32,541 bases of DNA from SOIA01 sp964346585 (GTDB lineage Bacteria; Acidobacteriota; Aminicenantia; Aminicenantales; Aminicenantaceae). The translations under genes and the position numbers were made by a program. The notes under the pieces are model-generated. The model was not told the DNA's origin. It searched no databases and worked only from the letters and a program-made list of their open reading frames with translations. Position 1 is the stretch's first letter; each line of letters starts with the position of its first letter. The stretch spans positions 1 to 32,541 of the forward strand of contig CAYFVQ010000172.1 in assembly GCA_964346585.1 (NCBI GenBank). The letters are read 5' to 3'. Below, piece after piece: positions 14,870 through 23,996 of the stretch.

Positions 14870-16660
14870 TTATTTAATTTTTTTGGCTGTGAATACTCCG
14901 TTGGGCTGAGTGATTTTGGCTTCTGTGACTTTCCCGGATTCATCCATGATGAATTCAATGCTGAAGCCGGAGAGCGTCTTGAAATTGAATGTCGTGCCTT
15001 TGTAAGGCACCAGTTCATATTCTGGCTGGCCGGGAACAAAGAGATAGAGAGTCTTTTCCCCTTTCAGAAAAACAGTTGATTTCTCTTCTCCGATCACATA
15101 CTCTCCAGTGAATTTCTCGAGGAAGCTTTTCTCCATCATGGCCTTCTCGGGCATCTTGGTAAACACAATCGGCTCAACAGCGTCTTCAAGTTGGACGGAG
15201 AGACTTCTGATGTTGCCTTTAAGATCAGTAAAAAAGGAAACTTTAAGGGCTTCATCCATCATCTCATTATTGATCTCGAAGACATCATAATGGTAGTGAC
15301 TCGCGGTGTAAGGGATAGAATTGTACTCGGCATTCATCTGGTCATTTTTTATCACAAAAGAGATCACGCCATAACCGGGATGCTCATAGTCTCCAGCGTA
15401 ATCCTCCAGGGGATGAGACGGCTTGGTGTTCAATTTGCGGTCTTTGTCCTTCTCCTTTTTTGCTTTCTCGTCCTCTTTTTCTCCTTCCTCAACCTGCTTC
15501 TTGATCCGGCTGTTCCAATCGACTTCATCGAGCCCGAGCAAACGGTCAGCCACATTATTAGAAATGATGGATGGGAGGACAGTGCCACTCCTATTGGTGA
15601 GGATGACCATTCCGATATTATCTCTGGGTAGAAGGACAACTTGGGCCGTGAATCCGTCGATGCCTCCGCCATGAGAAAGCCTGAGATGCCCTCTATATGA
15701 GGTGATTCCCCAGCCCATCCCATACATCGAGTAGAACGACTCATCATATCTATAGGATTTGGAACTGATCATTTGGGGAGAATGTATTTCCTTTAAGCTT
15801 GATTCAGAGACGACCTGTTGGTCGCCAATTTTTCCTTTGCTGAGATTGAGCAGAATCCAGTTCGCCATATCTGTGACATTGGAATTGATCGAGCCCGCAG
15901 GACCGACAGTATCGATGTTCCGGAACGGAATCTGTATGATCTTGTTATCCTTTTCCCTGTAAGGAAGAGCAAAATCCAAAGCTTTCTGGGAATCATTGAC
16001 TGAAAAATTGCTGTTGGTCATGCCCAACGGCATAAAAATACGGTTCCGGACAAATCTCTCCCAGCTCGTTCCTGCAATCTGGCCAACCAGGTAGCCGGCA
16101 GTCATGAACATCAAGTTCTGGTACTGGTAGGTGGTCCGGAAATCCTTGCTCGGCTCAAGATACTGCAGACGGTCGAAGAGTTCCTTTCGAGAGGCAGAGG
16201 AGTTGTACCACATCGAATCATGACGGGGTAGCCCGGACCGATGGCAGACCAGATCCCTGGGAGTCATCCTCTCTGTAGCGAACGAATCTTTGAGTTTAAA
16301 CGTGGGAAGATATTCTCTTAGAGGCCTGTCCCATTCCAACTGTCCCTCATCTACCAGCATCCCCATCGTTACAGCCGTAAAGGCTTTTGTGCATGATCCG
16401 ATGGCAAAGAGTGTCTGCGGTGTGACCGGCAAGTTTTGTTCGACGTCCCGGGAGCCAAATCCTTTGGAATAAATGAGCCTTCCATCCTGGATTACAGAAA
16501 GCGCCAGTCCAGGAACATTCCACTCCTCCATCCTTTCTGTGATGAATTTATCGAGACCCTTCAAATAGGCTTCTGGGGTTTTCTTCTTGGCTGAAAGGGG
16601 CGTGAACAGAAAGGACAGAATAATTAAAAAACAAAGAGTTCTGACAATTCTTTTTCTCAT
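14870..16660 (-). CDS. Secreted serine hydrolase, beta-lactamase/class C family, with DUF3471-like tail domains
   Basis: A 596-residue exported protein, starting at the ATG at 16660 with a GGAGG ribosome-binding site. A TTG further upstream only extends the frame through that site. The signal peptide is RIVRTLCFLIILSFLFTPLSA. The serine-hydrolase domain (about 30-390) has the nucleophile motif SCTK (Ser89, Lys92), a YQN motif matching YxN near residue 170, and SHGGGIDGF supplying the HxG motif. A lysine/glutamate-rich linker (KKQVEEGEKEDEKAKKEK) separates it from two repeats resembling DUF3471, starting LEDYAGDYEHPGYG and LEKFTGEYVIG. The family includes esterases, D-aminopeptidases and peptide hydrolases. 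True antibiotic resistance is unlikely to be its main role. The substrate is not predictable. Confidence 0.9.
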   Translation of the reverse strand: MRKRIVRTLCFLIILSFLFTPLSAKKKTPEAYLKGLDKFITERMEEWNVPGLALSVIQDGRLIYSKGFGSRDVEQNLPVTPQTLFAIGSCTKAFTAVTMGMLVDEGQLEWDRPLREYLPTFKLKDSFATERMTPRDLVCHRSGLPRHDSMWYNSSASRKELFDRLQYLEPSKDFRTTYQYQNLMFMTAGYLVGQIAGTSWERFVRNRIFMPLGMTNSNFSVNDSQKALDFALPYREKDNKIIQIPFRNIDTVGPAGSINSNVTDMANWILLNLSKGKIGDQQVVSESSLKEIHSPQMISSKSYRYDESFYSMYGMGWGITSYRGHLRLSHGGGIDGFTAQVVLLPRDNIGMVILTNRSGTVLPSIISNNVADRLLGLDEVDWNSRIKKQVEEGEKEDEKAKKEKDKDRKLNTKPSHPLEDYAGDYEHPGYGVISFVIKNDQMNAEYNSIPYTASHYHYDVFEINNEMMDEALKVSFFTDLKGNIRSLSVQLEDAVEPIVFTKMPEKAMMEKSFLEKFTGEYVIGEEKSTVFLKGEKTLYLFVPGQPEYELVPYKGTTFNFKTLSGFSIEFIMDESGKVTEAKITQPNGVFTAKKIK

Positions 16661-16984
16661 TCTCAATCCTCCTCTCAAGAGATATTTTCTTTAAACAATA
16701 GACGATAAATGGCTATTCCCGAATGGCTATAAAATTTAACTCTTTTCATCAATCCAGTCAACACAAAATCAGTCCGGCCTCCTGTATAAACAGAATTTAG
16801 TTTACTCCAAATAAATTACAAAAATGTGCCATAACACACTCTGTGACAACCTTCCACATTTTTTACTTTTCTATCAGACTGATTGCGAAAAAATCCAAAA
16901 AAAGATAAATTAGGAAAAGCTTCCCGAGTGACAAATGTTCAATGGGTGAAGATGAATAATACCCTGACTAATCGGAGGATTCCA
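16661..16984. other. 324-base divergent intergenic region
   Basis: Contains the promoters of the serine hydrolase (minus) and the GH172 lipoprotein (plus). It is AT-rich. One weak promoter-like pair on the plus strand is listed separately. Nothing resembling an RNA gene or repeat was found. Confidence 0.5.
16883..16911 (+). promoter_or_regulatory. Weak candidate promoter for the GH172 gene
   Basis: TTGCGA (16883-16888), a 17-base spacer, then TAAATT (16906-16911). Each box matches the sigma-70 consensus at four of six positions. It lies about 75 bases before the chosen start. The area is A-rich, so chance matches are likely. Confidence 0.25.
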
Positions 16985-19102
16985 ATGCAAAAGAAATGTC
17001 TTTTTATCTCTTTTATTCTCTTTCTTCTCTTCTCAATCTCCTGTGGGACAGGCACGTTCAGCAATAAATCGATAACCACAGGAACCCTTTTCGAAGAGAT
17101 GATTGATATGGTTAATCTGACTTATTTCCCCTCTCCATCTTATCGAACAGTGCAGTACTCCTCATTTGACCGCCGCAGCAACCTGCCAGGGGGTCCAGAC
17201 TGGTTTGCCAATTCAGATGGATTCGGCAAAGAACCCATTCCCAACTTTGAAGAAGTCATCAAGGAACCGAATGAAGAGGGCATCGGAGAATACCTGATCG
17301 CAGATATCAAGGGGCCTGGCGCGATTGTGCGTTTATGGAGCGCCGCCATTTCAGGAACCATCCAGCTTTTTATCGACGGGAACTCCTCCCCGTTGTTTGA
17401 AGGCCCCGCGATTGATTTTTTCCACCGTCTCTATGACAGTTTCGCTCAAGCCGAAAATCTGAATGGAGATCTCCTTGAAAAAACTATCTACCAGCGCGAT
17501 TCCACCTATGCGCCCATTCCTTTTGCCAAGAGAATGCGGCTGGTCTGGATCGGTGACCTGCAGACTATCCATTTTTATCAAGTTGGGGTGCGTTTGTACG
17601 AGCAAGGAACAAAGGTTACCTCCTTTTCCCTAGGAGACCTGATTTTGTATAAGGATGTGATTGAGCGAGTTATGACAGCACTTTCTGATCCTGACAAACA
17701 TCTGGAACTTCATTCAAATGAATCCGCTATCCCTTTTCGATCCACCCTGAATTCCTCTCAGCAGCTCGAAATTCTCTCTCTTAAAGGCCCCCGAGCCATA
17801 GAAACCTTCACCATAAAAGTCAGGGCCAGAGATATGGACAAAGCTCTCCGCCAGACAGTTCTCCATATCCTCTGTGATGACCATCCCTGGGGACAGGTCC
17901 AGGCACCCATCGGTGACTTTTTCGGAGCCGCTCCGGGAATCAATCCCTATCAATCCCTTCCGTTCACCGTCCAGCCCGATGGCACAATGATTTGCCGGTA
18001 TGTCATGCCATTCCAAAAATCATGCAAGATAAGGATCGAAAACCTGAGTGATCAGCCCGTTCGCGTAGAAGGTTCCACATTGCTCATGGATTACAATTGG
18101 GATGAAAATCGTTCCATGCATTTCCGTGCCCGATGGCGTGTCAACCACAGCCTGATTGCCTCAAACGAAGCGGTCCAGGACCTTCCCTTTCTGATTGCCC
18201 ATGGACAAGGACTTTATGTCGGAACAACTTCCTATCTTCTCAATCCCAACAATGTGCCCACTCCTTATGGAAGCTGGTGGGGAGAAGGCGATGAAAAAAT
18301 CTTTATAGACGATGATACAATCCCTTCTACTTTTGGCACGGGTTCTGAAGATTACTACAACTATTCGTGGTCCTCTCCGGATATATTTACCTTTCCCTAC
18401 TGCGGACAGCCGCGCAATGATGGGCCAGGAAACAGAGGGTTTGTGACCAATTTCCGCTGGCATATTCTGGACCCCCTTCCCTTCCAGAAAACTATCCGTT
18501 TTTTCATGGAACTGAAAAGCCATGAACGCACCCCGGAACTTTCCTATTCTCGAATCGGCTATCACTACGCACGACCTGGCTTGACAGACGATCATCTGGC
18601 AATCATGCCCGAAGACCTCCGCCACCTTGAGCTACCTGAAAACTGGAAGCCAGCAGCCAGGATGGGGGCTCGGAATTCTGTTTTTTACGATGCAGAGGAA
18701 ATCGTCCAAAGCTGGCTGAGAACTGGATATGAAAGAGGAAGATTATGGGCCGGGGGAAAACTGGTTGTCTGGAACCCTCGAGAGGTCGGAGAGAGACAAA
18801 CCTTTACATTCAGGATCAACAAGAAAGGGAGAAAGCGAATCCATTTTGCCGCAGCCCTGACGCCAGAATCAGGCAAATTATCTGTTCTGGTGGATAATAA
18901 ACCGACACCTTTGGCCAATGAGCAGGAAATTGTTGACCTCTACCGACCCTATCGCACTCTTCTTCGAAATTTCACTCTACCGCCCATGGAACTTGAACCT
19001 GGATTGCACAGATTAACCCTAAAATTCGAAGGAGCAGACCGGCAAGTGGAAAAACCTGGAATCGGGATTGATTTCATCTGGATTCAAAATGTCGACCAGT
19101 AA
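16985..19102 (+). CDS. DUF2961 / GH172-family lipoprotein glycoside hydrolase
   Basis: A 705-residue predicted lipoprotein. The ATG at 16985 has a CGGAGGA ribosome-binding site, and the signal peptide ends in SISC with Cys20. An upstream frame extension to 16883 lacks any start signal. The core matches DUF2961: YSSFDRRSNLPGGPDWFANS near the start, GPGAIVRLWSA, and the TFGTGSEDYYNYSW motif around residues 451-464. In GH172 the GSEDYY glutamate (here Glu455) belongs to the active site. The last 120 residues form a beta-rich domain (RIHFAAALTPESGKLSVLVD, PGLHRLTLKFEGAD) that may bind carbohydrate. Characterised GH172 enzymes act on difructose dianhydride and on alpha-D-arabinofuranose or fructofuranose units. 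The substrate here is not known. It stands at the head of the carbohydrate region. Confidence 0.88.
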   Translation: MQKKCLFISFILFLLFSISCGTGTFSNKSITTGTLFEEMIDMVNLTYFPSPSYRTVQYSSFDRRSNLPGGPDWFANSDGFGKEPIPNFEEVIKEPNEEGIGEYLIADIKGPGAIVRLWSAAISGTIQLFIDGNSSPLFEGPAIDFFHRLYDSFAQAENLNGDLLEKTIYQRDSTYAPIPFAKRMRLVWIGDLQTIHFYQVGVRLYEQGTKVTSFSLGDLILYKDVIERVMTALSDPDKHLELHSNESAIPFRSTLNSSQQLEILSLKGPRAIETFTIKVRARDMDKALRQTVLHILCDDHPWGQVQAPIGDFFGAAPGINPYQSLPFTVQPDGTMICRYVMPFQKSCKIRIENLSDQPVRVEGSTLLMDYNWDENRSMHFRARWRVNHSLIASNEAVQDLPFLIAHGQGLYVGTTSYLLNPNNVPTPYGSWWGEGDEKIFIDDDTIPSTFGTGSEDYYNYSWSSPDIFTFPYCGQPRNDGPGNRGFVTNFRWHILDPLPFQKTIRFFMELKSHERTPELSYSRIGYHYARPGLTDDHLAIMPEDLRHLELPENWKPAARMGARNSVFYDAEEIVQSWLRTGYERGRLWAGGKLVVWNPREVGERQTFTFRINKKGRKRIHFAAALTPESGKLSVLVDNKPTPLANEQEIVDLYRPYRTLLRNFTLPPMELEPGLHRLTLKFEGADRQVEKPGIGIDFIWIQNVDQ

Positions 19103-19159
19103 GCACTTTTTATATTAAAAATTCAAGAATCGGAACTCACTTCTGCAAACGAACAAAAC

Positions 19160-19230
19160 TGCAACCAGTTCGAACTGTTGCTAGAACAAAATCCACCATC
19201 AAAATCTGTCCTGCCCATCGATTTCATTTA
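19160..19230 (+). repeat. 71-base diverged repeat, copy B
   Basis: Ungapped partner of 9940-10010 (about 70 percent identical by hand count), lying between the GH172 stop and the end of the DUF6807 gene. It keeps the protein-level similarity IKICPAHRFHLW. It has no helix-turn-helix part after it, so it is an even shorter fragment than copy A. Confidence 0.5.
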
Positions 19231-19247
19231 TGGCAAGCCCTGAGTGT

Positions 19248-20180
19248 TTATTTCCGTTGGAGCGTGGAAAGATATTGCACATAGGCTTGACGAACACGTC
19301 CAGCAGTCGCGTCACCGCGATGGACGTAGAGCCGGTAGCGGAGAGTGACTGGCTTGCCTGGTTGAAGTTCCACGGACTCGAGCCCTGGCCAGGAGGCATT
19401 GAGGATACCTGCATAGCTGTTGCGGATAAGCCAGGTAGTCGGATAGCCGGGATGATCGGGTGAGACAAAGATAGCAACACCAAGCTCTTCGGTCGACATA
19501 TCCGCCCAGTGGAAGGACACATTGGTTGAGTCTTTCTTCAACAAGCCCTGGTCCGTGGTTAACGCAGAACCTTTAAACATCGGGGCGCCTCTGACGCACA
19601 ATCCACCATAGCCTTTTTTCTGGTCTTGGGCCCCTTGCAGCTCGAGCGGTCCACCCACGGCCTGAATTTTGAGCTCCAAATCAATTGTCCGGCCAATATC
19701 ATTCGCCGGGTGCACATGCAAGCGAACAGTCTCTTTAGCCACAACCTCTTTGCTATCCAACTTCCAGACATTCTCGACAATGAGCGTGGCTACGTCTTTC
19801 TCAACCTTGCGCTCCAGCCAGCGGACGAAATGCTGCCTCAGGGAGGGAGTGACGGAGTGCCAGGTCTGGGTGTCCTGACCGCGTGTCTTGACGACCGGCC
19901 AAGTCCAGAACACGCCATGGTGATGCAGATGGTCTTTGGGGAAATTATCGGTGAGTATCTTGCCGTCCAGAGAAAAAAGCGGATGGATGAAGCATGAGCG
20001 CGTGTGTCTCGAGTCCCAACCTTCCTGGAGCTGGTCTCCAAAGCAGTATGTTAAAACATCAGCCTGGCCGTCTATAATCGTCAGAGTTCCCTTCTCTGAA
20101 TCTTCGATAAGCTTCATCTGCGACAAAGCGGTTGTAAAGATAAAGCTGATTGCTAGAATCGCGATGCCCGTAAGCTTCAT
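19248..20180 (-). CDS. Secreted DUF6807 (PmoA-named) family protein, copy 1
   Basis: A 310-residue protein with a signal peptide (KLTGIAILAISFIFTTALSQ). The body shows the DUF6807 pattern: a beta-rich domain with RSCFIHPLFSLDGKIL, the histidine cluster FPKDHLHHHGVFWTW near residue 85, and GGLCVRGAPMFKGS further on. The Pfam nickname PmoA for this family does not mean methane monooxygenase. Members sit in sugar-degradation clusters and have a galactose-mutarotase-like fold appearance, which remains unproven here. The ribosome-binding site GGAG lies inside the last codons of the upstream enolase-superfamily gene, with only two bases between stop and start. It is the last gene of the cluster. 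Confidence 0.85.
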   Translation of the reverse strand: MKLTGIAILAISFIFTTALSQMKLIEDSEKGTLTIIDGQADVLTYCFGDQLQEGWDSRHTRSCFIHPLFSLDGKILTDNFPKDHLHHHGVFWTWPVVKTRGQDTQTWHSVTPSLRQHFVRWLERKVEKDVATLIVENVWKLDSKEVVAKETVRLHVHPANDIGRTIDLELKIQAVGGPLELQGAQDQKKGYGGLCVRGAPMFKGSALTTDQGLLKKDSTNVSFHWADMSTEELGVAIFVSPDHPGYPTTWLIRNSYAGILNASWPGLESVELQPGKPVTLRYRLYVHRGDATAGRVRQAYVQYLSTLQRK

Positions 20181-20182
20181 CG

Positions 20183-21436
20183 TTAGACTCCAATCAAGCG
20201 AGTTCGGTTTCTAACCAATTTATCACCGCCGCTTTGTTTCATTAGTTCGACAACCTTGTCTTCATCGACATCGATGCCCAAACCCGGGCCCTCGGGTACA
20301 TGGGCGAGACCATTCTCGATGCGCAATGGTTTTTTCAGGACATCGGCTGTGAGAAACTGTGGGCCGTTGAGCGCAGCCGGTTTTGTCAAACCGTAGGCCC
20401 CATAAAGACCGAGCGTTGCAGCGAGCGATATGTCCGGGTCAGTCAGGCCGCTGCCCAGCCAGATAAGTTCGTGTTCCAGACAGAGCTCGATCTGGCGCTT
20501 GTTGGACATTAGCCCCCCGCAGCGCGCGGGTTTCATGGCCACGCCGTCAAGCATGCCGAGTTTAATGAATTCCTCAAGGTCAATGGGTGAGACCACGCCT
20601 TCGTCCATCAGGATAGGAAGAGCGCCCTGTTTTTTGAGGGCCTGGTATCCGCTGATGCGGTTGGGCCGGAGTGGCGCTTCGAGCACATCCACACCCTCAT
20701 CGGCCAGCTTGGGAGCTGCCCGCAACGCTGTATCTGGTTCATAGCCGCCGTTGGCGTCAGCCCAGAGGAATGTTTCCGGAGCCAGACGCCGGACCTCCCG
20801 CGCCAGTGCAACGTCAAAGTCCGGATCAGGGGCCACCTTAATATTGAAGTGCTGGTAACCACGTTTTTGACCTTCATCCATGACGTGTCCGACATCATCG
20901 ATTTTGGTCACGTTAACTGTCCAACTGAGAGTGATCGGTCCTCCGGTCGGCATACCCCACATCTGTGCCAGTGACTTGCCCTGTAGTTTACCGCTCAAGT
21001 CGTGGAGCGCCAAGTCGATTCCGGAACGGCTGATGGGCATGCCAATCGTAAATCCTGGGGCAATCGCTTTACTCATTTCATCATGGGCGCCTTTGATATC
21101 CGTCGGGTCGCGTCCGATCAATACGGGCACATAATAATCCCGCAACACCACGGTCGCTGTTTCCAGCGTTTCATAGCTCCACTTGGCAATCGGCAGCGCT
21201 TGGCCCCAGCCGACTGTTCCGTCGTCCGCAGTGATCTTCACGAGAACTGCGGCGCGACCGGCTGAACCATGCGGCCCTGTGAAGAACTTGAAATAACCGG
21301 TCATCGGATAGCGCACGGGATAGAGGTCGATGCGGTCAATCTTGACCATTGACTTCCTCCCGGCAAACACCGAGGGTGGAAGGCCTAGCGCAGCGGTGGC
21401 GAAGGATAGTGCACAGAGAAATTCTCGCCGTTTCAT
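20183..21436 (-). CDS. Tat-signal enolase-superfamily enzyme (mandelate racemase/muconate lactonizing type)
   Basis: A 417-residue protein with a twin-arginine signal (MKRREFLCALSFATAALGLP). The start at 21436 overlaps the stop of the upstream DUF6807 gene as TGATG. An ATG at 21445 would add three residues. The N-terminal capping domain is followed by a beta-barrel. Expected catalytic positions: NIK at 198-200 (where the MLE subgroup has KxK), Asp227 in ADANGG, Glu253 in LEAPL, Asp278/Glu279 in MDEGV, and Lys302 in MKPARCGGL. The three acidic residues bind Mg in this superfamily. Enzymes of this type dehydrate, racemise or cycloisomerise acid sugars or amino acids. An exported member is unusual. 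The reaction is unknown, but the cluster suggests an acid-sugar dehydratase or epimerase. Confidence 0.87.
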   Translation of the reverse strand: MKRREFLCALSFATAALGLPPSVFAGRKSMVKIDRIDLYPVRYPMTGYFKFFTGPHGSAGRAAVLVKITADDGTVGWGQALPIAKWSYETLETATVVLRDYYVPVLIGRDPTDIKGAHDEMSKAIAPGFTIGMPISRSGIDLALHDLSGKLQGKSLAQMWGMPTGGPITLSWTVNVTKIDDVGHVMDEGQKRGYQHFNIKVAPDPDFDVALAREVRRLAPETFLWADANGGYEPDTALRAAPKLADEGVDVLEAPLRPNRISGYQALKKQGALPILMDEGVVSPIDLEEFIKLGMLDGVAMKPARCGGLMSNKRQIELCLEHELIWLGSGLTDPDISLAATLGLYGAYGLTKPAALNGPQFLTADVLKKPLRIENGLAHVPEGPGLGIDVDEDKVVELMKQSGGDKLVRNRTRLIGV

Positions 21437-22404
21437 CACTTCCATCTGCCTTTTATGTATTGCTGATATCGTTTAGCCACTCGACCGGTCTTCACATTGC
21501 CTTTGTGGACGAGAATGCCCACGCGCTGACTGATTGATTCACCCTTCTTCAGTGTGAATGATTTTCCACTCTGGCCATCCGGGCGTCGCGGCCCAAAACA
21601 GCCGTACTCGCGCGTCAGCCAGCGATGCTCCTGGCCGTCTGGCCACTGGAATATCGTAACTCCTTCTCTTGTCCCTTCGACTGCATTGGAATAATCCATC
21701 CAGCGAGCGACTTTCATGTTCGTGGCTTCCTGTCCTGAAGCACCGTTGTCAGAAGTGATGGTCCCGCCATTCTCACCGCTGAATATTGTGTGGAGCCGGA
21801 GGTATGGCCAGGCATAATGCACATCGTCGCTGACAAACTCCACATCGCCAAAGGCGGCTGTCAGTACGAAGGTCATGTCGAGCAGATATTCTCCCTTACC
21901 CAACGCATGGACCACCAGATGCCGCTGCTCCTCCAGCACCGGAGTGTTGCCGTCCATCTTCCACAGCAGTTCTATCTCGATCACAGCCCGGCTGCCTTCT
22001 GCCTCACACTGGTCGAAGCCGATATGGCGGATATGGTCACGGAACGGCGGCCCGTACGCGTTTTGACCTATCTTCTGGCCGGAGTAGAGCGCGTTGTATG
22101 TGCTGACTTCTCTTCCTTTGTTCAACCGGACAGTGTCGGCAAACCAGAATGCCCGGTGATGAGGATAGGGCTCGGTCTGCTGCACCAGCATGTTCTTTCC
22201 GGAAGGGCTGTTCATCGGAAAATAGTGAGGGAGGTCGAGCCAGGGAATGTACTGGTAGACTAAAATCTCCTGGCCGCCGATGAGAATATGAAGCCGGCCG
22301 GATTCATCATCCCGGCGAAGTTCGATCTCTGGCTGGTTAGCCAGAGAACCTGTGGCCAGCATCACACACAGCCAGATAGACAATACGATTCGACCCATCA
22401 TCAA
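21436..22404 (-). CDS. Secreted DUF6807 (PmoA-named) family protein, copy 2
   Basis: A 322-residue protein with a signal peptide (GRIVLSIWLCVMLATGSLANQ). It shows VYQYIPWLDLPHYFPMNSP and the aromatic/histidine pair EPYPHHRAFWFADTV near residue 85, aligned with the HHHGVFWTW region of the other DUF6807 protein. Near its end, LTREYGCFGPRRPDGQSGK precedes a beta strand and VGILVHKGNVKTGRVAKRYQQY. That tail closely resembles LYVHRGDATAGRVRQAYVQY in copy 1, so the two are paralogues. The first three codons are all ATG (22404, 22401, 22398), so the true start is uncertain by two residues. It is 13 bases after the Gfo/Idh stop and overlaps the enolase-superfamily start by one base. Confidence 0.85.
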   Translation of the reverse strand: MMMGRIVLSIWLCVMLATGSLANQPEIELRRDDESGRLHILIGGQEILVYQYIPWLDLPHYFPMNSPSGKNMLVQQTEPYPHHRAFWFADTVRLNKGREVSTYNALYSGQKIGQNAYGPPFRDHIRHIGFDQCEAEGSRAVIEIELLWKMDGNTPVLEEQRHLVVHALGKGEYLLDMTFVLTAAFGDVEFVSDDVHYAWPYLRLHTIFSGENGGTITSDNGASGQEATNMKVARWMDYSNAVEGTREGVTIFQWPDGQEHRWLTREYGCFGPRRPDGQSGKSFTLKKGESISQRVGILVHKGNVKTGRVAKRYQQYIKGRWK

Positions 22405-22417
22405 AATCTTTTCCTGT

Positions 22418-23749
22418 TTATATTTTCCACGGTTTGCGGTGCGGATAGTCTAGCCAACGGTTGGCCTCGTCGTCATTTATGAAACGCTCAGCCTTAGGGT
22501 CCCACCGCAACTTACGGCCCAGCTTCATAGCGATGTGGGTTATCACGCAGATGGAGTTCGAGCGGTGTCCCGCTTCCACCGGTGCCACAGGGTCTTTCCG
22601 GCTACGCATGCACTCCAGGAAGTCCTTCATGTGGTTGGTACTGCGGTAGAGTTTGATCTCATCTTCGCGGATTTTCTCTCGGAGGAGCTCACGGTCAGAG
22701 GGTTCTATCGCTCCGCGCCGGACGAATACAAAACCCCGGTCGCCCTCGAATCGGACTCCTGCCGGATTACCAGTCTCTATGATCAAACGGACACCGTTCG
22801 CATACATTCCCTCAGCTCGAAAGGTGGTGTGGACGTTGAACAGGCCCCGGTCTGGAAACTCTGCCTTCGCCTCAATCTCGACCGGACCGGTATCGTCCGT
22901 GCCGTTCCCCCACTGGGCAGTATCGTTCATATGGGAACCCCAACCGGTGATCATGCCCCGGCAGTACTCTTCGACCTGCAGCCATCCAGGCCGGCTGTAG
23001 CTTCTCTGCGGATGCACTCGGTCCTCGGTGAACGTTGCTTGAGGCTTTGGACCCAGCCAGAAGTCATAATCGAGGTTTTTCGGAACAGGCATTGGCTCCG
23101 CGTTGCCGGTGCCCTGATCTTGAGGCAGCCAGACATGGATGGTGTGAAGCTTTCCGATACGCTGGTTGCGGGTCATCTCGCAGGCCATCAGGAAATACGT
23201 GGAGGACCTCTGCTGGGAGCCCACCTGGAGGATTCGCTTGTTTTTTCGCACGGCTTTAACCAGCTTCCGGCCTTCAGTGATCGAGTATGTCAGTGGTTTT
23301 TCCAGGTAGATGTCCTTTTTGGCTTGAGCAGCAGCGACGGCCATCGGAGCATGCCAATGGTCAGGCGTAACGATCAGGACGCCATCGATGTCCTTCCGAG
23401 CCAGCAGTTCGCGGAAATCGCGATAGGCCGCGCAGCTATTAGTATAATCCATGCCCAACTCCATGGAATAGATCTTATCCACCATCCATTGAGCATCCTC
23501 CATGCGATGGGCGTCGACATCGCACACAGCAACGACTCGTGCCCCCACCTCCAGGCCGCGGTAGATTAATTCCTGCATGTCGCCCTGGCCTTGTCGACCG
23601 ACACCAATGCATCCCATCAGCATCGTGTTACTCGGGACCTTCTGACCGAATACGGTGGATGGAACAATAGCCGGCGCTAAAACAGACGCAGCAGCAGCCT
23701 TGAGAAATTCGCGCCGAGAGATGATCTTATTATTTTTTTGTTGAGACAT
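22418..23749 (-). CDS. Tat-signal Gfo/Idh/MocA-family oxidoreductase
   Basis: A 443-residue NAD(P)-binding oxidoreductase. It carries a twin-arginine signal (ISRREFLKAAAASVLAPAIV) like that of the periplasmic glucose-fructose oxidoreductase. The Rossmann motif GVGRQGQG is at 49-56. The signature EKPL is at 150-153, where the Lys normally contacts the cofactor and substrate. WGSHMNDTAQWG holds the conserved catalytic histidine region. VPKNLDYDFWLGPKP is a segment common in the secreted branch of this family. It probably oxidises a hydroxyl of a free sugar or glycoside using tightly bound NAD(P), since free cofactor would not be available outside the cytoplasm. A strong GGAGGAATC ribosome-binding site precedes it. 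It is the first gene of the four-gene cluster. Confidence 0.92.
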   Translation of the reverse strand: MSQQKNNKIISRREFLKAAAASVLAPAIVPSTVFGQKVPSNTMLMGCIGVGRQGQGDMQELIYRGLEVGARVVAVCDVDAHRMEDAQWMVDKIYSMELGMDYTNSCAAYRDFRELLARKDIDGVLIVTPDHWHAPMAVAAAQAKKDIYLEKPLTYSITEGRKLVKAVRKNKRILQVGSQQRSSTYFLMACEMTRNQRIGKLHTIHVWLPQDQGTGNAEPMPVPKNLDYDFWLGPKPQATFTEDRVHPQRSYSRPGWLQVEEYCRGMITGWGSHMNDTAQWGNGTDDTGPVEIEAKAEFPDRGLFNVHTTFRAEGMYANGVRLIIETGNPAGVRFEGDRGFVFVRRGAIEPSDRELLREKIREDEIKLYRSTNHMKDFLECMRSRKDPVAPVEAGHRSNSICVITHIAMKLGRKLRWDPKAERFINDDEANRWLDYPHRKPWKI

Positions 23750-23918
23750 GATTCCTCCAGTAAACCTGATAATAACTTTTTATAAGCCAGTTAGGCGGAT
23801 TTACCCTCATCGCTTTCAGTTTGAACCCGTGATTATAGCAAGACAAAATTATCATGATAAAAAAGATGTTGTCAATGTCAGAGAAGGAGATTAAAGACGA
23901 AATTTCTCTGTCAAATCG

Positions 23919-23948
23919 TTGACAGGAAGGAGAGCAAGGTGATATGTT
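23919..23948 (+). promoter_or_regulatory. Candidate promoter for the M24 peptidase gene
   Basis: A perfect -35 box TTGACA (23919-23924) is followed after 18 bases by TATGTT (23943-23948). It lies about 50 bases before the start codon. The spacer is one base longer than ideal, and the -10 box matches at four of six positions. Confidence 0.35.
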
Positions 23949-23996
23949 TGCCCTCGAAATGAATGCGCAGAAACTTGCGCAGAAAGGGGATTTCAT

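Noticed and set aside
14870..16660. Antibiotic-resistance beta-lactamase
   Set aside because: The SxxK, YxN and HxG motifs are shared with many esterases and peptidases. The long C-terminal DUF3471-like repeats point to a non-resistance hydrolase.
19248..22404. Methane monooxygenase (from the nickname PmoA of the DUF6807 family)
   Set aside because: The proteins are soluble, secreted and beta-rich, with no membrane segments or copper site. The name is only a label.
22535..23569. Long plus-strand open frame of 344 codons
   Set aside because: It lies entirely inside the Gfo/Idh gene on the other strand, lacks domain motifs, and the Gfo/Idh frame has clear Rossmann and EKP motifs.
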